This document shows, in pieces, positions 27,501-34,759 of a stretch of DNA of 64,000 nucleotides. The notes beneath the pieces are model-generated. The model had not been told where the DNA came from. It saw nothing but the letters and a program-made list of their open reading frames with translations, and searched no databases. A program made the translations under genes and the position numbers. Within the stretch, counting starts at the first letter, position 1, and each line of letters begins with the position of its first letter. Source of the stretch: Saprospiraceae bacterium (GTDB lineage: Bacteria; Bacteroidota; Bacteroidia; Chitinophagales; Saprospiraceae); assembly GCA_020627535.1 (NCBI GenBank), contig JAHDGU010000002.1:282214-346213 (forward strand), written 5' to 3'.

Positions 27501-30500
27501 CAAGTGATTGACCGGCCTGACTGCAACTTTCTTTCAGACCCTGAGCCATGGCAAAAGCTCTATGGTGATTTTCAAAATAATCAACCCATCAAAATCAAGC
27601 GCACCCCATTTAATGAAGTATTGGTCCTAGGAAATATCCATGATACTGGACCAAATGGCATCAAAAATGGAACATTGAGCAAATTTGATGCAAGCACTGG
27701 TGCTCTCTTATGGCACTACCAGATCTTGGACCCAGTGGAATTTCGAGATATCGAATACAATCTCACTACCCGCGAATATCTCATCACAGGTCTGACATTA
27801 CCATTTATTGCAGGTGGAATATGGCAAGATAATCAATCTGTAATCATCAAGGTGGACGACCTTGGATCAAGCTATAATGTCAATGGAAACTTTAATAGCT
27901 ACGACCATGTCGGAAGAGAGTATTATGAAGAAATCACAAGGCACGAGTACCCAGCAACAGGCGCCAATGGCCATGACTTTTACTTCACCGGTGCTACAAA
28001 TTACATAGGATCGACTCCGCCACCGCCATCTGATAAGGATAGGCATGTCATAGGCAGTATGGATATCAACAAAAATATGAGTACTGGTAGTTGGTACCAA
28101 GAAACTGACTATGTAGGTGATGACGAGTATCAAAAAGGTCTTTTCACGATCCCCTCTGGAGAAGTGATAACCGTAGGTAATTCCTTTCCTGGAGGGAACA
28201 ACTATGGAATCGTATTAGAATTTGACCCCGTCAATGGTGCGCTCATTCAAGGTATCCAGCTTGATGATATCATTGATCTTTATCACGGTATCACCTATAG
28301 TTCTACTTTGGCGCCTGTCGGCGAAATGTACATTGTCGTCGGAGATCACTTCGGTAGTCGCGAGGCCATGATAGCACTGATTGACAATGGTAATACGCAA
28401 GTCGTCGATGCTGTCAGAATTCCTGAGATTAGACAATTTGAAGAAGTCTTTAAAGATGCCTACGACAATTACTATGCTGTAGGTCAAAGCAAAAACGCGG
28501 CTGACAATGGACGAAATATTGTAGTCAAGTTTCGCATCGACGAAGACCTCGCCCTCAATACCTGGACTATAGACTATATCTGGTCTAAGTACCTCGAAGA
28601 CGGAGAAAGTCAGTATCAAAAAGCACATATCTATGTCGATGAACGCTCTGATTTCATTTACTATGTAGATGGCCGAGAAGACAATCCATCTGGATTTCTT
28701 CTTTCCGATATGTTGGTCATGGTCACTGACCTAGATATGTCCACACCAAACTGTGTGAAGGATACTATCGTCAATTTTAATCATTTTACCATTCAGACGA
28801 CGACAATTGCTCCTCTGGTCACCAGTATAGCTCCACCATCTCCATTCAGTCAGCACGTATTTAATGATCTAGACTATCTCTGCAGTGATATCTGCGTACC
28901 ACCATGTGTACTAGACTGGACATGGACGCAAGATGATTGCTACGGTGTCCAATTTACCGCAATCATCGATTCCACGCTGACTCCACCGATCAGCTATGAA
29001 TGGGATATTTTCAATAATGCGAGTATAGATTATACCATAGCCAATCCATACCATGATTTCATTCAATCTGGCAGCTATGATGTGTGCCTGACTGTCTACG
29101 ACGCGGCCGGAGTCTTGTGCGGCACGGTCTGCAAGACCATTGTGGTAGGGCCAGACACTCGACTACCGCAGATCACTTGTCCACCATCCATTTCTCGTCA
29201 AGTACCAGCATGTGATCGCGGTGATACGATATTTTTTGCAATGCCCATTGCCACTGACTGCGACGATACTCTTACCGTCACTTGTAGTCATCAGAGCGGT
29301 GACTTCTTCCCATGCGGCGTGACCACGGTCACGTGCAGTGCCACTGATCAAGAGGGCAATACAGTGAGCTGTACTTTCTTGGTCATCGTCAATTGCAACT
29401 GTATCACAATGTCAGCGGCGGCCTTGCAATGCACCGATAGTGCGGATACCTACGCTTTCAATATTGATGTAAATGACATCTCTGGTTCCAATAACAACTG
29501 TAGTCCACCCATCATCAATCCGATACAAGCAGGTGTCAGCATGACCATCAATCAAATGACACAAACGGCTAATGGGTGGAATGTCATGGGCACTCTATTT
29601 ACTCAAGCCTGTCCGATGTACAATCAACTAGGCCTTAGTGCTCAGATGACTTGCACGTGTCCCGATGGACTACCTGTGACCTGCAGCTCCAGCATTTTCA
29701 TGCAGACGCCCTGCTGTGATAGTATTTATCTTGAGCAACAGGTAGTCTGTGAAGATGAAATAGACGTACTATTTTCTGCAGGATATTTTGGAACTGTCAA
29801 AGATGTGTCGCAATCCAATTGGTATGTCATGGCAGCAGACAGCTGTCCAGATACATTATGGAATTCCATTCCATTTCAATCTGATCTAGACTCGCAGGAT
29901 CTCAAGATATCACCATCGCTGATTGGCGATAAGCTATGCTATCAACTGGAATTAATTCTTGGGCAGGATGAAGGCCCTTGTGACCTTCTCCGCAGTGAAG
30001 TCAGCTGTATAGATGTCTGCGAAAACTTCACTTGCAGTTTGACTGCCGATCAGTCGTATTGCTATATTGACACACCCATTGTCCCAGCATTGATTGAGAT
30101 CCTCAATCCACTGCCAGACTGTGACTACACGATTGAGTGGTATCTGGTCAAAAATGGCATCCGATACATCTTGCCCAATACTGATTCTCTCAGCTACCAG
30201 CCGCCACCACTTACCATCTCCAATCCAAATACTTGCTCGACGGTTACTACCTATGAAGTGCAATTTATAGGGCCCTGCGGACCGATCAGCTGCAGCTCTT
30301 CCATCACGCTATATAATGACACGACAAGTATCGGTGAGATTTCTATTGCCTCGGGAGACTCTCTTCCGCTGTGCTATGGAGAAGATCTGGTTTTATCATA
30401 TTCACCCAATTGCCTCTTAGCATCAGCAGTATGGATATGGGAAGCTTACGATAGTGCTGGTGCCAGCTGGATTCCAATTCCTGGTGCAGGTACGGGCAAC

Positions 30501-31643
30501 ACCGTCATCAATACCAATCCACTCTATGAAGATACTTGGTACCGAGTAGTAGCTCAAAATGGCAACTGCCCACCAAAGGAAACTCGTCTTTTCGTACCCG
30601 TCAAAGACACAATGTCAATAGGTCCTCTTCAAGCAAGTCTCTTGGACTCTTGTTGCAGTGGTGGAGTGAGAATCCAAATCGATATTCCAAGTTGTGACTC
30701 TACCGGACTGATTTGTGATTGTAATTACGAAATCAAATTGACGAAAAATGGTCAGCGTGTACATACCGCTACCGTCACCAACGCACCTGTCAGCTTTGAC
30801 TATATGGATAGCACACTATTAGGTGACTATAGTGGTAATTATCAGATGGTCCTGACAGATCTCTGTTGTCATGATAGCCTCTCTAGCAACGTGGTGAGTC
30901 TCAAACCACCTACAAGGCTTATTCTAGCCGGACCTTGCTATGCATGCGATACACTAAGTTCACTGACCATCACATCGCAAATCATCAATCCTCCCGCTGC
31001 TTCGGTCAGCTATCAATGGTATCAAATCATTGCTGGAACCGACGTAATTCTATCTGGAGAGACAAGTTCTAGCCTTAGCACAAATCGAGGTGGCGTCTAT
31101 AAGCTCATTGCCACATTTAGCAACAGCTGTGTCCTAGAGGCCATTCATCAACTGACTGATTGCAGTACCAATAGTGTGGCACTCGTAGCACTTGCCATAC
31201 AGAGTGGAAACCTCAGATTCAGTTCGTTCAATACTGGATTGCAAGCCATGACACCTTCGGGAACCATGAGAGGCATCACAGTTAATCAGAGTGGCGCATT
31301 AATTTCTGTACCCTGCTGGCCCAATGATCCTCAAACTGCTCTCGAGAGCCTTGATGCGATTGTAGAAAGTCCCAATCACGGTGTAGTCTTTGACTATATC
31401 GACGAGGCCGGAGAGGCTCAAATGTCAATTCTTCAAGTCGACGAAAATGGTCAGCTGATCCTAACTCCAGGCCCCGGAGGACCGAGCATGCAAGACATGA
31501 CGATTGATGATGGGATCCTGGAATTTCAGGCACTCAACAGAGGGTTGATTTTGACCAGTGGAGACGGCCGTCATTGGCGCATTATCATCAAGGAAGATCT
31601 GAGCATCAGCACAGAACTCATTGATACGGACGAATTAGATTAA
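24531..31643 (+). CDS. Giant secreted multi-domain surface protein (2370 aa)
   Basis: Start chosen at ATG 24531, which gives a signal peptide MKALFSFLFSLCSLGAFAQ. Regions in order: WD/SBBP-like propeller (~60-480), a SdrD B-like domain (~489-585; GSKWIDTDCDGVLNNGEQ), a second propeller (~590-915), PKD domain (~920-995; FHWDFGDGS), third propeller-like region (~1000-1450), a second PKD (~1458-1540), a HYR domain (~1543-1622; CPPSISRQVPACDRGDTI), Cys-rich Ig-like units, and three copies of a ~45-residue module (~2217-2370) shared with the LRR protein downstream. No T9SS sorting domain is visible. Probably a surface adhesin. Confidence 0.85.
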   Translation: MKALFSFLFSLCSLGAFAQIHRTELSSPLNFNDRSLDIVCDECLGQQLVVSHIEGTVASSTDDFINIQHFRGSALSASLSFPEISERNHYSIYEDASAKIVYDQSTGNCDGYIIVFTAKTNQAFLPGSSYFFETHAMRLDASLNVTWHKILFNNAGYSTYAVDVEVAPTGTEAIVLMRKNGTRTIVSKIDLNTGVPSTTRELDIIVGGVSLSSQPADIITTPRWPAPQTPQYAITGTAGSRVFLTLITDNLTPAKRMVYDIDGDAINDENGVSAAILDDDIILAGNYIDNPAPNLRSYGYVMRVQGAGSPNDRGNIIWSKQFSAPNHGTKIQDMTSADDGSGLLLAGQGNILEALSMSDDEGSSFLAKIDPTGNLIWSRGYEDSAFEQAALTDIDGSASDICLCGDVWPSSGQLEYDVLIANTDAAGIVNTVCDSISASSLVPLSSLRTLAGIGTTNLTAQTQDVIVMYDGFVWDSILCSSSNPAILSGSKWIDTDCDGVLNNGEQKVPGWTIELRDASGNILQTTVTDASGDYTFEVYLSGYYYITEQNQSGFDQGTPLNGAPHYLFTSLDTTIIHLDFGNCPCTDIIGYNPIPEWYGPSGPTGFYVYDIVEFDGYLLASSTNEIALWNETTETWNIQYTHVADFGDIEVFDNKLFISGTVPAYFDASIYGAAPIVNLLPGLDLDVYDYEVANGHIYAAGENGLGSNIWRSSTGTPNFSATLFSNSHAIWEIGAYSTELVAIGPFGTNFGTSENITIFQNPTASTGAATLRSLGLDGLTSVIPPQFENDYDIVTLGNEIHITGRFSSVGTVPSSRAYGIFLDGTASWRPNTGVLGGDPWDMDLYAGHIYIVGLFQDISSTGYDKGVVYDGTNYYPLDNDHFGNICYATQLAVSGKDKLVATTEELIQFAECGGSNCAISLPDTSLCPNEIHLFQAYISFSGGSFHWDFGDGSTSNSRVPSHSYIIPGTYTVTLDYDDGLGCNGTVMSTVQVIDRPDCNFLSDPEPWQKLYGDFQNNQPIKIKRTPFNEVLVLGNIHDTGPNGIKNGTLSKFDASTGALLWHYQILDPVEFRDIEYNLTTREYLITGLTLPFIAGGIWQDNQSVIIKVDDLGSSYNVNGNFNSYDHVGREYYEEITRHEYPATGANGHDFYFTGATNYIGSTPPPPSDKDRHVIGSMDINKNMSTGSWYQETDYVGDDEYQKGLFTIPSGEVITVGNSFPGGNNYGIVLEFDPVNGALIQGIQLDDIIDLYHGITYSSTLAPVGEMYIVVGDHFGSREAMIALIDNGNTQVVDAVRIPEIRQFEEVFKDAYDNYYAVGQSKNAADNGRNIVVKFRIDEDLALNTWTIDYIWSKYLEDGESQYQKAHIYVDERSDFIYYVDGREDNPSGFLLSDMLVMVTDLDMSTPNCVKDTIVNFNHFTIQTTTIAPLVTSIAPPSPFSQHVFNDLDYLCSDICVPPCVLDWTWTQDDCYGVQFTAIIDSTLTPPISYEWDIFNNASIDYTIANPYHDFIQSGSYDVCLTVYDAAGVLCGTVCKTIVVGPDTRLPQITCPPSISRQVPACDRGDTIFFAMPIATDCDDTLTVTCSHQSGDFFPCGVTTVTCSATDQEGNTVSCTFLVIVNCNCITMSAAALQCTDSADTYAFNIDVNDISGSNNNCSPPIINPIQAGVSMTINQMTQTANGWNVMGTLFTQACPMYNQLGLSAQMTCTCPDGLPVTCSSSIFMQTPCCDSIYLEQQVVCEDEIDVLFSAGYFGTVKDVSQSNWYVMAADSCPDTLWNSIPFQSDLDSQDLKISPSLIGDKLCYQLELILGQDEGPCDLLRSEVSCIDVCENFTCSLTADQSYCYIDTPIVPALIEILNPLPDCDYTIEWYLVKNGIRYILPNTDSLSYQPPPLTISNPNTCSTVTTYEVQFIGPCGPISCSSSITLYNDTTSIGEISIASGDSLPLCYGEDLVLSYSPNCLLASAVWIWEAYDSAGASWIPIPGAGTGNTVINTNPLYEDTWYRVVAQNGNCPPKETRLFVPVKDTMSIGPLQASLLDSCCSGGVRIQIDIPSCDSTGLICDCNYEIKLTKNGQRVHTATVTNAPVSFDYMDSTLLGDYSGNYQMVLTDLCCHDSLSSNVVSLKPPTRLILAGPCYACDTLSSLTITSQIINPPAASVSYQWYQIIAGTDVILSGETSSSLSTNRGGVYKLIATFSNSCVLEAIHQLTDCSTNSVALVALAIQSGNLRFSSFNTGLQAMTPSGTMRGITVNQSGALISVPCWPNDPQTALESLDAIVESPNHGVVFDYIDEAGEAQMSILQVDENGQLILTPGPGGPSMQDMTIDDGILEFQALNRGLILTSGDGRHWRIIIKEDLSISTELIDTDELD
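24574..24589 (-). repeat. Dispersed ATTT/GAAA hairpin motif, copy 2
   Basis: On the minus strand: ATTT, stem GGGC, loop GAAA, stem GCCC. It falls in the signal-peptide codons of the 2370-aa protein gene. Confidence 0.7.
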
Positions 31644-31663
31644 CACAAATAATTTATTCAGCA

Positions 31664-31876
31664 ATGGAATTATTTAGAAATATCAGTCATCGAGAAATTG
31701 AGGTCATCCAATTTATTTCCAGAGGAATGACATCGCATGAAATCGCTGACAATTTATACATATCACATCACACTGTAATTAGTCATAGAAAAAACGCCAT
31801 GTCCAAGCTTGGCGCTAAAAATCAAGCACACTTAATCAGACTGGCATTTGAGCGAAAGCTCCTAAGTGCGTCATAA
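31664..31876 (+). CDS. Stand-alone GerE/LuxR DNA-binding mini-protein
   Basis: 70 residues: ISHREIEVIQFISRGMTSHE, IADNLYISHHTVISHRKN and KLGAKNQAHLIRLAF form one GerE helix-turn-helix and nothing else. It begins 20 bp after the 2370-aa surface protein gene and ends 26 bp before the LRR surface protein, so it is embedded in the same transcription unit. It shares the AKNxAHxIxLA tail with the protein at 18175. Probably regulates the surrounding surface genes; no operator was identified. Confidence 0.8.
   Translation: MELFRNISHREIEVIQFISRGMTSHEIADNLYISHHTVISHRKNAMSKLGAKNQAHLIRLAFERKLLSAS
31846..31861 (+). repeat. Dispersed ATTT/GAAA hairpin motif, copy 3
   Basis: ATTT, stem GAGC, loop GAAA, stem GCTC. 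The stem differs from other copies but both sides changed together. It lies at the 3' end of the mini-LuxR gene. Confidence 0.7.
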
Positions 31877-31901
31877 TCCAAATCATAAAAACCTTGACAT
31901 C

Positions 31902-33569
31902 ATGAAAAAACTAGTCACCGGACTATCCTTTCTACTACTCACATGCAACTCTCTGCTCGCGACATGTCCGAGCGGAGTCATAACCTTACAAACCCAGGCC
32001 GAAGTCAATAGCTTCACGACAGACTATCCTGGATGTACACAACCTGATGGCCTGAGAATTATTGGCTTTGGAAATATCACAGATCTTAGTCCTCTTACCA
32101 CACTAACTGATATCAACGGCCCACTGACGATATCGTCTCCCGGGCTCACGGACCTTACGGGCTTAGGTAATATATCTACAGTCACCGGCGATCTCATCAT
32201 CCGAGGAGCAAGTGCATTGACAGATATTACACAACTCAGTTCCTTGACGACTGTAGGAGGCAATATCGAAGTGGCCTTCACAGGACTCTCTGATATTTCT
32301 CACCTGAACAATCTTACAAGTTTCAATGGTCTCATCACGATTGAAAATCAAAACTGGAGCACGATTGGAAATCTGAGCAACTTGACGGGCATGAAAGGAC
32401 TTAGGTTAACTTTCCTCCCCAACCTCAATGACATCTCTGGTCTACCAAGTGTCGCTAGTCTGGATGTTGTTCAACTCTGGAGTTGCAACTCACTCACCAA
32501 TGTATCAATATTCTCTAGTCTAACGAGTCTGGGGGTATTGAGCATCAATGCTGGACCGCTAGGGGACTTGAGTGCTTTCTCCTCAGTGAGCACTCTTGGC
32601 AATCTAGACTTGCTCAGCTGCCAGTCTATGACAGACATTAGCGCTCTTGATCCTTCAGGTCCAGTGAGCTCTATCTCCATTGTTGACTGCGACCTGCTTA
32701 GCACTACCCCTCAATACTCAGGCATCACTGAAATCGGAAGTATCACCATTCAGAATTGTGCAATCCTTGGCACTCTGGATATTCTCCCCAATGCAACGAA
32801 AGTGAGTAACATATTGAATATTGCCGATAATAGCTCATTAAGTAATCTCACACTCTTGAGCAATGCCACGTCAGTAAATACACTCATCTTGAATGGGAAT
32901 TCCCTCAGTACTCTTATTGGCCTGGGCAACATAGAGGCTATTGGCTCCTTGGCTATTTCCAATGAGAATATGGTTGACCTCAGTAATTTTTCAAGTCTCA
33001 TCATAATCTCCAATGCTCTCAACATCAGCAACAACGATAATCTCACAGATATCACTGAACTCGAAGACCTCGTCTTGTTGGGAGACGTGAGCATCAATGG
33101 AAACGACTTATTATCAGATTGCTGCGTACTTAATTTTCTGCAGCGAACTGGAAAAATTACTGGCAATTTAAATATTTCCACCAATGCCACAGGATGTGCA
33201 GACTTCTTAGAGGTATTTACGAGCTGTCCAGACCCTGATCTCGATGGCATCATCAGCAGTGCGGACAACTGTCCAGATGACTTCAACCCAAATCAAGCAG
33301 ATCTAGATGGAGATGGTGTAGGAGATGGCTGTGATAATTGCCCCACCCTCGCAAATCCTGGCCAGGCAGATAGTAATGGTGATGGTATCGGTGACTTATG
33401 TCAAAATGCGCCGAACGTAAATGTAGGCTTCACTGTCCAAAATGGTGACCTCTATGTAGAGAGCACTTACAAAGGAGTCATCCTCAAAAGCAGTGCAGGA
33501 AACTGCTATCGCGTGCGCATCAGTGATGATGGAAAAATTGAAACCTACAATGTGGTCTGTCCGCTTTAA
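31902..33569 (+). CDS. Secreted leucine-rich-repeat protein with thrombospondin type 3 repeats
   Basis: 555 residues from ATG 31902 (MKKLVTGLSFLLLTCNSLLA signal peptide). Residues ~25-430 are irregular LRR/receptor-L-like repeats of ~22 residues (ITDLSPLTTLTDINGPLTIS, LTDLTGLGNISTVTGDLII). Residues ~440-505 hold thrombospondin type 3 calcium-binding repeats (DPDLDGIISSADNCPDDFNP, DLDGDGVGDGCDNCP). The last ~45 residues are a module shared with the 2370-aa protein (GDLYVESTYKGVILKSSAGN). No T9SS sorting domain. Probably a cell-surface binding protein. Confidence 0.85.
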   Translation: MKKLVTGLSFLLLTCNSLLATCPSGVITLQTQAEVNSFTTDYPGCTQPDGLRIIGFGNITDLSPLTTLTDINGPLTISSPGLTDLTGLGNISTVTGDLIIRGASALTDITQLSSLTTVGGNIEVAFTGLSDISHLNNLTSFNGLITIENQNWSTIGNLSNLTGMKGLRLTFLPNLNDISGLPSVASLDVVQLWSCNSLTNVSIFSSLTSLGVLSINAGPLGDLSAFSSVSTLGNLDLLSCQSMTDISALDPSGPVSSISIVDCDLLSTTPQYSGITEIGSITIQNCAILGTLDILPNATKVSNILNIADNSSLSNLTLLSNATSVNTLILNGNSLSTLIGLGNIEAIGSLAISNENMVDLSNFSSLIIISNALNISNNDNLTDITELEDLVLLGDVSINGNDLLSDCCVLNFLQRTGKITGNLNISTNATGCADFLEVFTSCPDPDLDGIISSADNCPDDFNPNQADLDGDGVGDGCDNCPTLANPGQADSNGDGIGDLCQNAPNVNVGFTVQNGDLYVESTYKGVILKSSAGNCYRVRISDDGKIETYNVVCPL

Positions 33570-33882
33570 CCCAATTCGTGCATTAGGCTTCGAAGGATAG
33601 TGGAATTATGCAATAGAATCGGGTGCTTGGTCGACGAGGCATAGCGAGCTATGGCGAGGAGAGTAAGTGCCTGATTATGAAGCAGAAATACGCTAGACTC
33701 GAAGACTTGACACAGCCAACTTTTCTAGGAGATTTCTCATTTGGAAAATGGCTTCTTAACCGGGACAAAATGTTACAAACAAAAATGTCATCTTAATATG
33801 TACAACGCATTCAATATCTGAGACTTATCTCTAAGATGGAATACTCAAAAAATCCTAATGCATGAAATGGGTCTAATCAATC
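33570..33882. other. Intergenic region with an imperfect inverted repeat
   Basis: No gene was found. CCAATTCGTGCATTAGG (33571-33587) is repeated with one mismatch at 16777-16792. It is partly mirrored by ATGCAATAGAATCGG near 33619-33633, so the first 65 bp could fold or be a remnant of a small repeat element. A short hairpin (CATAG-cgag-CTATG) lies close behind. The remainder is A/T-rich and probably holds the promoter of the next gene. Confidence 0.4.
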
Positions 33883-33900
33883 TTGAAATCAGTAATAATT

Positions 33901-34677
33901 ATGATACTCCGAAGCTTAGTGTGGCTCGCGTCTATCTTATCGCTTTACACAGCATCTGCAGCGACGTACACAGTGACGACCGAAGCTGACAGTGGATATG
34001 GCTCATTTCGTCAGGCTGTCAATGACGCCATGAACAATCCAGGTCTTGACACCATCGATGTCGATCGTGCTACCGTTGACATTATCACATTGACTACGCG
34101 CCACAATCCTATTGGATTCGCATTTTACCTACAACAACTAGCAGATCTTGAGATCCATGGCAATGGTGCCAAAATCGTATCTGGATCACCTGAATTCGTA
34201 TTGGCCATTGCAACAAATAATGTAAGATTCGAATCACTCAAGTTTGAAGATTTTACTGACTATGTGATTCGCACCACCATTGATGTCGAATTTGAAGACT
34301 GTCTGTTCAAAAATTGTACAGGTGGTGCATGGGGTGTAATCTGGCAAAGAGGAGGTGATCTTGTAATTGCTGACTCCGAATTTCGCGACTGCTCAGGAAA
34401 TATAACAGGAGTGCTCTATGTGGATTTTCTTTGCAACTCTACTTCTCTCAAGGACTTGGTCTTTGATAGCAATAGCAGTGCAAACAATAGTGGAAATGCC
34501 ATTACCATACAGTACGACGCACAGATCACAATCAGTGGATTATGCACATTTACAGGACCACAAAATCAAGACATTTTATTTCTTCAAGGAGGAGGCGAAC
34601 TCCCTGACCCTTCCAACACAGCCACCTTCACCTCGTTCACACTAGCCACAGGCTCTGTACTGGTTGTGAATGACTGA
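33901..34677 (+). CDS. Secreted parallel beta-helix-like protein
   Basis: 258 residues from ATG 33901; a TTG at 33883 would add six residues. A signal peptide ends at TASAA. The mature start TYTVTTEADSGYGSFRQAVN resembles the opening of polymorphic-outer-membrane or CSLREAI-type beta-helix proteins. Repeated strands such as VRFESLKFEDFTDYVIR, VEFEDCLFKNCTGG and LVIADSEFRDCSGN support a right-handed beta helix. No sorting domain or membrane anchor is visible. Function unknown; likely extracellular. Confidence 0.7.
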   Translation: MILRSLVWLASILSLYTASAATYTVTTEADSGYGSFRQAVNDAMNNPGLDTIDVDRATVDIITLTTRHNPIGFAFYLQQLADLEIHGNGAKIVSGSPEFVLAIATNNVRFESLKFEDFTDYVIRTTIDVEFEDCLFKNCTGGAWGVIWQRGGDLVIADSEFRDCSGNITGVLYVDFLCNSTSLKDLVFDSNSSANNSGNAITIQYDAQITISGLCTFTGPQNQDILFLQGGGELPDPSNTATFTSFTLATGSVLVVND

Positions 34678-34759
34678 GTGTCAAAACTCTTGGATCAAAT
34701 AGGGCAAGTTCTTGTTGCGCCGGATTACCTTTGGCCAAACCCATTGAAAAACTAGAAAT

